From: a virus
Reading direction: 5' to 3' (one strand)
DNA: 56,820 nucleotides
Virus record (IMG/VR): IMGVR_UViG_3300042691_011692
Coordinates: 1-56,820 of that record
Under the pieces are notes generated by a model that made no database searches, had not been told where the DNA came from, and was given only the letters and a program-made list of their open reading frames with translations. Position numbers and translations under genes: made by a program. Every line of letters starts with the position of its first letter. The stretch's first letter is position 1. This document shows positions 44,764-50,975 of this stretch, in pieces.

Positions 44764-45616
44764 TGGAAGCCTCCGACATAAATGCACGCATTCTGTCCGC
44801 GATAGACTGAGCTTCTGCGGCAACACTCTGCCTCAAGGCTTTATCAGAACGCAGATCACCGGCATCATAACAGGTCAGCTTATTCTCCACTTCGCGACAT
44901 AGTGCCGCAAGCTGAGGATCGTTTGTAAAGTTAAGCCGTGGCAGCATGCCACACAACTCGCGTGCGTTCTCCACTAGGCTGCTGTGGAACCGGGCGTCTG
45001 GGTTGCCCAGTCGATCAATGTAGTGCGCAACTTTGTCATATAGTCTCTGCCACACTTCGCGCATTGCCGCCGCTTGCGCTGCTTCAAGACGTTGCTGCAT
45101 ATCCTGCTTGATTGCGTCCACCTCGCCTTGTGCAAGTGCCACACGAAAGTCAGTGGTTGGTATCGGCATAACATTCAGATCAATCTTGAATTTCTTCTCG
45201 ATATCCTGGACGGACGGATAGTCAGCATCGTTGTACAAAGGTCCAAGCGCCTGCTGCGCGTTGGCTTTCAGCAGCGGGTACTCGTCTACAAACTCGCCGA
45301 CAGTGTGCAGCCACTCTGCCTTGTGTTGACGAAACGTCGTCATGAACGCGAGATAGTTGCTTGTCGGTAGCAGCTGCGTTCCATCCATGTTCCACGGCAG
45401 TGTCTGCGCGTAGTATTCACGACGGATAGCCACGGCGCTATTCTGCACAGTATCCAGCTTGCTCGCCATGGGCAGCAATGCTTTGTTATAGCGTCCAGCC
45501 GCACGCGTTACGTTGTGCTGATCTGCCACGGCATCAGTGATACGCTTGTCGAACTTGCGTGCTGTCCAGCACGAAATGTTGAGTTGCACCAGCAGTGCTT
45601 TGTCATTGAGTTGCAT
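44756..45616 (-). CDS. DUF3150-like protein of the AAA-VWA module
   Basis: This 286-residue protein begins LLVQLNISCWTARKFDKRITD, similar to the start of DUF3150 proteins that I recall near phage MoxR genes. The rest is helical, with a PLLKANAQQALGPLYNDADYP turn and a long helical tail. The ATG at 45616 has GGAG upstream. An in-frame ATG four codons earlier lacks one. No active site is visible. It may be an adaptor or substrate of the AAA/VWA complex. Confidence 0.6.
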   Translation of the reverse strand: MQLNDKALLVQLNISCWTARKFDKRITDAVADQHNVTRAAGRYNKALLPMASKLDTVQNSAVAIRREYYAQTLPWNMDGTQLLPTSNYLAFMTTFRQHKAEWLHTVGEFVDEYPLLKANAQQALGPLYNDADYPSVQDIEKKFKIDLNVMPIPTTDFRVALAQGEVDAIKQDMQQRLEAAQAAAMREVWQRLYDKVAHYIDRLGNPDARFHSSLVENARELCGMLPRLNFTNDPQLAALCREVENKLTCYDAGDLRSDKALRQSVAAEAQSIADRMRAFMSEASNG

Positions 45617-45631
45617 TGGTCGCTCCATGGA

Positions 45632-45910
45632 TTACTTGAGGTGCTTGTCCCATTTGCCTTCGTCACACGGCACGATTGCTATGATCGCCCTGAAGGGGAT
45701 GTCCACCAGTGGTGCTGTGGCATCCAACACCGTCGACGCCAGCGGTCCGTCGATCAATTGGTATAGTCCCTTACTCGTTCCCCACGTGCGGATGACGCGC
45801 ACCGTTGCTGCTGTTAGCATATGCATATGGTCATCGAACGCAGCCGATTTAGCCACAAACACGTTGCCGCGATCTGCCACGATGATGCAAGTCTTGTAGG
45901 TCTTAGACAT
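45632..45910 (-). CDS. Hypothetical protein, 92 residues
   Basis: This is a compact alpha/beta protein (YKTCIIVADRGNVFVAKSAAFDDHMH, VRVIRTWGTSKGLYQLIDGPLAS, IPFRAIIAIVPCDEGKW). I have seen similar unnamed phage proteins with a RxWGTxxGLxQL motif. It overlaps the upstream gene by eight bases, consistent with the operon. Confidence 0.65.
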   Translation of the reverse strand: MSKTYKTCIIVADRGNVFVAKSAAFDDHMHMLTAATVRVIRTWGTSKGLYQLIDGPLASTVLDATAPLVDIPFRAIIAIVPCDEGKWDKHLK

Positions 45911-46112
45911 TAGGTTTCTCCTGTTCGCTCATTCCGTCGCCGTCTATAAATCCGAAACTGCCACACCCTTTACCATTGCCGAAGAAGTTTCCGTGCGATC
46001 CGTACCCCTCGTTATCCTGCACCAGTGTGTGTCTGTCCTCAGTGTATCCATCCACATAGATATAACCTTCCACAAGACGCGGCCATAGACGCAGTTGCGG
46101 TGCATCGTTCAC
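45903..46112 (-). CDS. Gly/Tyr-rich short protein, third of three tandem copies
   Basis: This 69-residue protein starts with GTG at the stop of the upstream copy (TAGTG). Its first residues, NDAPQLRLWP, are identical to those of the 111-residue copy upstream. After that the sequence (GYIYVDGYTEDRHTLV, then Gly/Phe/Asn-rich) differs, so the repeat expansion seen in the other copies is missing or lost. No function is known. Confidence 0.5.
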   Translation of the reverse strand: MNDAPQLRLWPRLVEGYIYVDGYTEDRHTLVQDNEGYGSHGNFFGNGKGCGSFGFIDGDGMSEQEKPNV

Positions 46113-46447
46113 TATACGCCCCCGTTACCGTCGCCGTAGCCGTCGCCGTAGCCATAGCCGTAGCCGTCGCCGTGGCCGTTGCCGCCGTCGCAGTGGCCGT
46201 AGTTGTCGCCATAGCCGTAGCCGTCGCCGTAGCCATAGCCGTAGCCGTCGCCGTGGCCGTTGCCGCCGTCGCCGTAGCCATAGCCGTAGCCGTCGCCGTG
46301 GCTGTTGCCGCCGTCGCCGTAGCCGTAGCCGTTGCCGCCGTCGCCGTCGCCGTCGCCGTAGCCGCAGCCGTAGCCGTCAAACTCAGTCAGCACGCTACCT
46401 TGCCTAAGCAGTGTGGGCCACAAACGCAGTTGCGGTGCATCGTTCAC
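46112..46447 (-). CDS. Gly/Asp/Tyr repeat protein, middle copy
   Basis: This 111-residue protein starts with GTG at the stop of the first copy (TAGTG). Following a short start (NDAPQLRLWPTLLRQGSVLTEFDGYG), it is nearly all GYGDG, GNGHGDG and GYGYGDG units. The protein would be unstructured or form a low-complexity assembly. The DNA is a hexanucleotide array. The reading direction fits the operon, and the start is shared with neighbouring copies. Confidence 0.55.
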   Translation of the reverse strand: MNDAPQLRLWPTLLRQGSVLTEFDGYGCGYGDGDGDGGNGYGYGDGGNSHGDGYGYGYGDGGNGHGDGYGYGYGDGYGYGDNYGHCDGGNGHGDGYGYGYGDGYGDGNGGV

Positions 46448-46640
46448 TATACGCCCCCGTTACCGTTACCGTTACCGTCGCCGTCGCCGTGGCCGTTGCC
46501 GCCGTGGCTGTTGCCGCCGTCGCCGTGGCTGTTGCCGCCGTCGCCGTAGCCGTAGCCGTCGCTGTTGCCGCCGCCGTCGCCGTAGCCGTCGCCGCCGTTG
46601 CCGTCGCCGTAGCCGTCGCCGTCGCCGTAGCCGTCAAACT
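46120..46640 (-). repeat. CCGTAG/CCGTCG hexanucleotide array
   Basis: About 500 bases of CCGTCG, CCGTAG and CCGTTG units in two blocks, interrupted near 46377-46458 by the unique start of the middle copy. In the minus direction it codes for Gly with Asp, Tyr, Asn or His. Read on the plus strand it gives long Ala/Val strings, which are not genes. Confidence 0.9.
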
Positions 46641-46734
46641 CAGCCAGCACGCTGCCTTGCCTAAGCAGTGTGGGCCATAAGCGGAGAAGCGCAGGGGGCT
46701 GAGCCCCCTGCCAGTCAGAACAGCAATGAGACAT
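46447..46734 (-). CDS. Gly/Asp repeat protein, first copy
   Basis: This 95-residue protein has an ATG at 46734 that overlaps the end of the AAA ATPase gene by 20 bases, with GGAG upstream. It contains LLRLWPTLLRQGSVLAEFDGYG, as in the next copy, then GDGYGDG and GGNSHGDG repeats. The first 14 residues are unrelated to the other copies, so this one has a different or rebuilt start. Less certain than the middle copy. Confidence 0.45.
   Translation of the reverse strand: MSHCCSDWQGAQPPALLRLWPTLLRQGSVLAEFDGYGDGDGYGDGNGGDGYGDGGGNSDGYGYGDGGNSHGDGGNSHGGNGHGDGDGNGNGNGGV
46691..46711 (-). terminator. GC-rich hairpin after the AAA ATPase gene
   Basis: GCAGGGGGC and GCCCCCTGC pair with a TGA loop just past the AAA stop. 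No T-run follows. It may attenuate or protect the upstream transcript. Confidence 0.4.
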
Positions 46735-47644
46735 TCTTAGTGCTCCACTGGACGAAAGCAGGCGTCTGAGCCAGATCAGGTTTACGCCGCAACGCCAGGG
46801 AAACGCACAACACAGAAAACTCACCGGGCAACCGCGCCAGATACGTACACACCCGATCGAAATTGGATTGTGTGGCAAAGTCAGCAAGCGAACCTGCCAA
46901 GGCGTAGAGCGTAGCCGGATCACTCGGGACCTGTGCGCTGTCAGGGTTAAGCAGAATAGCATGTGGGTCAGGCAAGTTCCGATAGATACGCAGATACCCG
47001 GTAAACTCAGCCGCTGCACCCTCACCAACGGCACCCTTGAACACTTCAAACTCAGCCTCGGCCGGCACTGTACCGACCATGGGGCTTACACCTTCCACCC
47101 AACTACGCGGCGTCGGGTTGGCATCGCGGTTAGCATCGAAGTCATGCAGCAACCCTGTCCGGAACTGGACGAAGCTCACTACCACCGGGTGCACGTCATG
47201 CTCCACTGCCCACGCTGTCCAGTCCAACACGTGCGTCTCTAACTCAAGCACCGTTTCACGGTTGCGCAGATGGCTCAGCACACGGTTTGCGCCTGCGCGG
47301 TCACTCTGCCTATTGCCAGTGGACACAATGAACCACCCCGGCGGCAGCGCGCGACCGTGCAGCGTGCGCGACTGAATGATATTAGCCAGGACCTTCTGCA
47401 GGTCTGGGCTGGCTTGGTTGCGATCGTCAAAGCAAAGAATGCCATGGGGCGGTGTGTTGGGGTTGGATGCGTCGGGGAACCAGTCAGGCAAGCGGTATGA
47501 GAGTGTGGTAGAATCGGTGGTGGGTTTCCCCGCTGCGTCAGGAAAGAGAATGCCGAAGTCCTCCACCAACATCGTCGGAAGGTGCTTCTCTGCGTAGGCA
47601 ATGCCAAGGTCACTCGCGACCTTGCGCACGATCGTTGTTTTGCC
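46715..47644 (-). CDS. MoxR-like AAA+ ATPase, exon 2
   Basis: This exon codes 309 residues, starting with GKTT, the end of Walker A. ILCFDDRNQASPDLQ (about residue 102 of the joined protein) is Walker B, with Asp-Asp rather than the usual Asp-Glu. FIVSTGNR (near residue 140) is sensor 1. The tail region has NPTPRSWVEGVSPMV, similar to sensor 2 and lid parts of MoxR ATPases. The spliced protein is 338 residues. It would be a chaperone-like ATPase acting with the VWA protein. Confidence 0.85.
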   Translation of the reverse strand, partial: GKTTIVRKVASDLGIAYAEKHLPTMLVEDFGILFPDAAGKPTTDSTTLSYRLPDWFPDASNPNTPPHGILCFDDRNQASPDLQKVLANIIQSRTLHGRALPPGWFIVSTGNRQSDRAGANRVLSHLRNRETVLELETHVLDWTAWAVEHDVHPVVVSFVQFRTGLLHDFDANRDANPTPRSWVEGVSPMVGTVPAEAEFEVFKGAVGEGAAAEFTGYLRIYRNLPDPHAILLNPDSAQVPSDPATLYALAGSLADFATQSNFDRVCTYLARLPGEFSVLCVSLALRRKPDLAQTPAFVQWSTKNVSLLF

Positions 47645-48537
47645 CTTGTTGTTCAGCCGTGCGCGCTACACACAGCCCTGCTTTCGCAGCTCATACTTTC
47701 GTATGAGAACAGACTATATCTTCGCCTTCATACTACAGCTCCAACACTTCGGTGTTGGCTTTCGGAAAGCAGAACTGTCACTACGGCTTTGGCATATTTT
47801 ACCACAGCCACCGCAGTACCACTGCACTCTACACCCTTTTCCAGCACCCCAAGAAATCCCGATGAATTGGCTGCCTAACAAACTCGTAAACTTAGCCCGC
47901 ATTTTTTCGTGGTTGCGGTTTGCAGCAGCTTCGCTCGCCAGAAGATTAGAACACCGACCTAACTTGTGGCAGTGCAGCATATTTTCAGAATGCGTGCACC
48001 ACTCAAGATTTCGGACAGCATTGTTACTTGGGTTGTTGTCGATGTGGTTTATATATGGCTTGTTCTGCGGGTTAGGAATATACGTCTCAGCTACGACACG
48101 GTGTAACGCAAACCGCTTAACCTTACCACCGATCGAAAGCGCAACACGTTTATATCCTTTAGCAAGCGTCTCAGGTCTAAGCGGAACTGATTTCCCAACC
48201 CGAAACACTTCACCCGCTTCACTTACCACATAGGGTGTATCCCGAAACTGTAGCATTCTCCCCTCCACGAATAACATTCAAGGTATATCCGACGAAGGAA
48301 AGAATGTAAAGGGTCTCCCATTTCGGACCGCTTGGTCCTACGCCTTTCGGCTAGTCGTTGAACCTTCACCTTAGCGAGTGCCGTAGGTGCTTGGCTGCTG
48401 ATTGCCCAATCAGGTGCTTTTAGAACCGTCACGTTCACCGTTTCCAGTCGCGTTGTGGTGCACAAGCTCTAAGGGCTTTCCAGCAATTAGAGAGATTTAT
48501 TTTGACGCCTCACGGCGAAAGGTGGCTAGCAAAGCAA
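47645..48537 (-). ncRNA. Group I intron in the AAA ATPase P-loop, with HNH gene
   Basis: This 893-nt intron splits GPPGG and GKTT of Walker A. P1 pairs exon GGTGGT (48543-48538) with guide GCCACC (48526-48521), with U.G at the splice and an 11-nt loop. P10 pairs TTTGCT (48533-48528) with exon 2 GGCAAA. The core has GTTCAACGACTAG (about 48364-48351) and GAAGATATAGTC (47723-47712) for P7, and ends in G (47645). Blocks AATTGCTGGAAA, CCCTTAGAGC and GATTGGGCAATCAGCAGCC are shared with the capsid intron. The HNH gene fills P8. Confidence 0.93.
47714..48256 (-). CDS. Intron-encoded HNH homing endonuclease
   Basis: This 180-residue enzyme has a NUMOD4-like start (FRDTPYVVSEAGEVFRVGK), an HNH core (LHRVVAETYIPNPQNKPYINHIDNN with NAVRNLEWCTHSEN) and a C-terminal zinc-ribbon-like pair (CGGCGKIC and CWSC). 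Its stop TAG forms the first bases of the intron P7 3' strand, and the coding region sits in P8, as in other phage introns. The ATG at 48256 follows GGAGGGGAGA, a strong ribosome site. It would cut intron-free AAA alleles to spread the intron. Confidence 0.9.
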   Translation of the reverse strand: MLQFRDTPYVVSEAGEVFRVGKSVPLRPETLAKGYKRVALSIGGKVKRFALHRVVAETYIPNPQNKPYINHIDNNPSNNAVRNLEWCTHSENMLHCHKLGRCSNLLASEAAANRNHEKMRAKFTSLLGSQFIGISWGAGKGCRVQWYCGGCGKICQSRSDSSAFRKPTPKCWSCSMKAKI

Positions 48538-48624
48538 ACCACCCGGCGGCCCTTCGAGGCATACGCTACGCTTCGTTGTGTTGTAGACAGCCTTGAGTGT
48601 GTCAGCCATAAGTTGTGGGCGCAT
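48538..48624 (-). CDS. MoxR-like AAA+ ATPase, exon 1
   Basis: This exon has 29 codons from an ATG preceded by AAGGA to the intron. It encodes RPQLMADTLKAVYNTTKRSVCLEGPPGG, the N-terminal helix and first half of the Walker A motif. Joined to exon 2 it gives GPPGGGKTT (residues 25-33), a complete P-loop. The 107 bases before it hold a small GCGGC/GCCGC hairpin and no gene. Confidence 0.85.
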
Positions 48625-48731
48625 TGCGTTGATCCTTATGTTGGTGTCGGTGTTACGCAGGTTCTATGTTGTCACAATGTTGAGTGCGCAGCTACGCGGC
48701 AGAACGCCGCAGGCGAGTGAGTGAGTGCGCG

Positions 48732-49229
48732 TCAACGCAAGCGCAGTGAGCAATACCCACTGCGAGGCAGCGTACGCCGTGCCTCGGTTGATTCGAGCCG
48801 CCTGTAAGCACCACGAGAGTAGCGTTCGCAGTCTAGCGCAAGGCCGTACATTACCAATTGACGCGCTAGGTCTTGGCCGTTGACGAAGCACTGCGCCACT
48901 GCTCTGCCGTGGGACAGCTGCCCTGATGGCTGACACACCACAAGGCGACCGTAGACCGTCATCGCCAGCCACTCGCGTGCTTGGCGACCATAAAGAGTGT
49001 TGGTCTCAGGTGCATCCACACCCCAGAGGCGTACGCGTGTGCCATTGATTTGCAGTGTGTCGCCGTCGATGACGGCAGCATAACCGGTGATAGCCGGAGG
49101 CAGTTGAGGCAGTGAAGGTGCTGAAGGCCACGCAGGAGCGTAGGACGGAAGCTGTATGGTGGTTGGAGGCAGTGACGCAGGCTGCACCCCTGCGAACTGG
49201 GTGAGCAGAGCGAGTGCGGTGAGTTTCAT
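48732..49229 (-). CDS. Secreted thermonuclease-like (SNase) protein
   Basis: This 165-residue protein has a hydrophobic N-terminus (MKLTALALLTQFAGVQPAS) that may be a signal peptide, a Pro-rich linker, and an SNase domain with IDGDT (D56), R68 and D72-A-P-E75 in VRLWGVDAPET, and R109 in SHGRAVAQCF. These match the calcium and catalytic residues of staphylococcal nuclease. The enzyme would degrade DNA or RNA, possibly in the periplasm, against incoming rival DNA. It starts inside the stop of the previous gene. Confidence 0.8.
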   Translation of the reverse strand: MKLTALALLTQFAGVQPASLPPTTIQLPSYAPAWPSAPSLPQLPPAITGYAAVIDGDTLQINGTRVRLWGVDAPETNTLYGRQAREWLAMTVYGRLVVCQPSGQLSHGRAVAQCFVNGQDLARQLVMYGLALDCERYSRGAYRRLESTEARRTLPRSGYCSLRLR

Positions 49230-49624
49230 CGGTGGGTGTCCGTTGTGTTGGTCGGCTGGGTCGGCTGGGTCGGCTGGGTCGGCTGTATCAAGTACGTACT
49301 GCACAGCTGTGGGCCTTTAAGGGTCGGTATGATCCACGCGTCGTGATATGCAGTGGTATAAGGCGGTTGAGGCAGTACGCCAACGAAAGCCCAGTGCGGA
49401 CCATAGGTCCGTGAGAGCCATGATAGCCACTGGGCTAGCTCTGCCGACGCACGCGCGTCGTATGAAGCGAAGTCACCGCGCAGAAGCGCGCGGTGCCAAG
49501 TGTGTGGAAGAACTATGGTGTACTGAATAGGTGGCTGTTTAGGCCGTGCAAGTGCTCGTAGCCAACTGGGGGACGAGGCGAGTGGCGATAAGGTTCGTGA
49601 AGGCGTAACTTGGTCGACCGACAT
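49226..49624 (-). CDS. Hypothetical protein with QPT-repeat tail
   Basis: A region of about 85 residues is convincing (PPIQYTIVLPHTWHRALLRGDFASYDARASAELAQWLSWLSRTYGPHWAFVGV). The C-terminus is an expanded QPTQPTQPT tail coded by 9-bp repeats. I chose the ATG at 49624 (GGACC before it), which makes the start overlap the neighbouring gene by 86 bases. A start nearer 49540 is possible. No family is recognised. Confidence 0.5.
   Translation of the reverse strand: MSVDQVTPSRTLSPLASSPSWLRALARPKQPPIQYTIVLPHTWHRALLRGDFASYDARASAELAQWLSWLSRTYGPHWAFVGVLPQPPYTTAYHDAWIIPTLKGPQLCSTYLIQPTQPTQPTQPTNTTDTHR
49251..49285 (-). repeat. 9-bp GTCGGCTGG tandem repeat
   Basis: Almost four copies of GTCGGCTGG encode the QPT repeats at the end of the hypothetical protein. 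It is one of several microsatellites in the 46-50.5 kb zone. Confidence 0.85.
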
Positions 49625-49949
49625 AGGTCCGGGCGACGTCGACTGTGATGGGAATAGTGTGCGCACCGAGAGGTGTGGCGTAACTGGCGTGGCATGACGT
49701 CGTCCTGGAGTACTTTGTTTCATTGCGTAGCCAAACCTTGTGCTGAGCGTCGTAGATAACCAATGGCCAATGCGCGCCATAGCTGTAGACCACGTACAAA
49801 TCGCCAATCTGTACCGCGTATAGAGTGCCCTTGCTGTTCTTGAAGGGTTTGCGTGCTGCCACATAGTCCCTCACTTGGCGGTTTGTAATGCGTGTGCGCT
49901 TGGGTTTGCTTGGTTTGTTTGGTTTGTTTGGTTTGTTTGTTGCGGTCAT
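49539..49949 (-). CDS. Hypothetical protein with NKP-repeat N-terminus
   Basis: This 136-residue protein begins with an NKPNKPSKPKR run coded by GGTTTGTTT repeats, then a folded-looking region (RQVRDYVAARKPFKNSKGTLYAVQIGDLYVVYSYGAHWPLVIYD). I recall similar conserved phage proteins with an F-x-N-x-x-G-T-L-x-A pattern but no function. GAGG lies seven bases before the ATG, and the gene starts four bases after the stop of the upstream gene. Confidence 0.65.
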   Translation of the reverse strand: MTATNKPNKPNKPSKPKRTRITNRQVRDYVAARKPFKNSKGTLYAVQIGDLYVVYSYGAHWPLVIYDAQHKVWLRNETKYSRTTSCHASYATPLGAHTIPITVDVARTYVGRPSYAFTNLIATRLVPQLATSTCTA

Positions 49950-49952
49950 GGT

Positions 49953-50282
49953 TCACCTCACCTGGACGACTTGAAAATAGCTACCATTCGGCAGCACCAG
50001 CAGCGCCATGAACTGCGTGATCTGCGACAGCGGCACTGCGTCGCTTACATAACCCTGATAGTTACCCATGCCGTCGACGATATTGAGACGGAATAGCATC
50101 GCAGTGGGTTGGTGCGTTGGCTGCGGAGCAGCGTAGTGAGGTTGGTGCGTTGGGTGAGGTGGCTGCGGAGCAGCGTAGTGAGGTTGGTGAGGTGGCTGCG
50201 TTGGCTGCGGAGCAGCGTAGTGAGGTTGGTGAGGTGGCTGCGGAGCAGCGTAGTGAGGTTGGTGAGGTGGAGTGTAGTGCAT
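49953..50282 (-). CDS. Hypothetical protein with HQPHYAAPQP repeats
   Basis: This 109-residue protein has four HQPHYAAPQP-type repeats in its N-terminal 60 residues, then a conserved-looking C-terminal part (AMLFRLNIVDGMGNYQGYVSDAVPLSQITQFMALLVLPNGSYFQ). The repeat spacing is always a multiple of three, which supports translation. A shorter form starting at the internal ATG (AMLFRLNIV) is possible. No family is recognised. Confidence 0.55.
   Translation of the reverse strand: MHYTPPHQPHYAAPQPPHQPHYAAPQPTQPPHQPHYAAPQPPHPTHQPHYAAPQPTHQPTAMLFRLNIVDGMGNYQGYVSDAVPLSQITQFMALLVLPNGSYFQVVQVR
50119..50264 (-). repeat. 29-bp direct repeats with short spacers
   Basis: Four copies of a 29-bp unit start at 50119, 50161, 50203 and 50236, with spacers of 13, 13 and 4 bases. 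Distances (42, 42, 33) are multiples of three, so the repeat is coding, not a CRISPR array. Confidence 0.85.
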
Positions 50283-50307
50283 TGGTTGGTTCCGTGGGGG
50301 TGGGTGG

Positions 50308-50414
50308 GGTTGGGTTGGGTGGGGTTGGGTTGGGTTGGGTTGGGTTGGGTTGGGTTGGGTTGGGTTGGGTTGGGTTGGGTTGGGTTGGGTTGGGTTGGGT
50401 TGGGTTGGTGGGTG
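50308..50414 (+). repeat. GGGTT pentanucleotide array (G-quadruplex-prone)
   Basis: About 100 bases of nearly perfect GGGTT units lie immediately upstream of the HQPHYAAPQP gene. The G-rich plus strand has many GGG runs separated by two bases, which satisfies the usual G-quadruplex pattern. The array may affect transcription or replication, or may be a slippage-driven microsatellite. Confidence 0.9.
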
Positions 50415-50428
50415 GTTATGCCAGCCAT

Positions 50429-50656
50429 GTGTGGCCAGCGCAGTGATAGGCTTTAAGCCTAGGAGTGCAGCGGCAGAAGCTCAGTTGAAACGGGTGGCAG
50501 CGGCGCACAGTGACGCGAACGAAGTGAATGCCACCAACTTTGTTGTGTGTGATGCGGATCATGTCGCGGTGCTCGCTTGGTTTGTACTGCGGATCATGTC
50601 GCGGTGCTCGCTTGGTTTGTACTGCGTAACCACCCACGAACTAAGCACAGGTCTCT
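50429..50656. other. Intergenic stretch with a 35-bp duplication
   Basis: No convincing gene is present. Two identical adjacent 35-bp copies lie at 50554-50588 and 50589-50623. A minus-strand reading from a GTG at 50637 would code 73 residues but has a poor start and no recognisable domain. Confidence 0.6.
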
Positions 50657-50962
50657 CTACTCATCCATTACAGGTACGTGCCATAGGTCTCCATCCTGGA
50701 AGAGAGTGTAATGCCTTCCGTCGTGCGAGCAGTAGACGGCGTTAGCCAATGTCCTGTCCCATGCGTCCCAATAATCCTCAGCGTCTGGACCAGCGGCCAG
50801 GGTGGACCAGTCTTGATTGTCGATGTTGGTTAACTGGTGGGGGCGGACAATCTTCGTGTAGCGCTGAGGCAGGTAGATGCCCCAATGGTCTGCAATAACT
50901 ACATAGCTGTCGGGGTGCAGGTAGTGATCGCCTTCGCCGTCGGTGTCTGTGTCGTAGTCCAT
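50657..50962 (-). CDS. Hypothetical acidic protein, 101 residues
   Basis: This acidic protein starts at the ATG 50962, with GGAG ahead of it at the expected distance. It contains MDYDTDTDGEGDHYLHPDSYVVIADHWGIYLPQRYTKIVR and ends HYTLFQDGDLWHVPVMDE. No family is recognised. It is the first gene below the iteron region. A GTAACTGAA copy lies directly upstream of it (50977-50985), overlapping the spot where a promoter would be expected. Confidence 0.6.
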   Translation of the reverse strand: MDYDTDTDGEGDHYLHPDSYVVIADHWGIYLPQRYTKIVRPHQLTNIDNQDWSTLAAGPDAEDYWDAWDRTLANAVYCSHDGRHYTLFQDGDLWHVPVMDE

Positions 50963-50975
50963 AGATGTCTCCATT

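Noticed and set aside
46025-46549. Long Ala/Val-rich reading frame on the plus strand
   Set aside because: It is the opposite-strand reading of the hexanucleotide array and lacks a ribosome site.
50119-50264. CRISPR-like array
   Set aside because: Spacers are only 4-13 bases, the unit distances keep a coding frame, and no cas gene is near.
50045-50428. Alternative minus-strand frame with QPNPT repeats
   Set aside because: Its C-terminal part is featureless, while the other frame has in-phase HQPHYAAPQP repeats and a better end.
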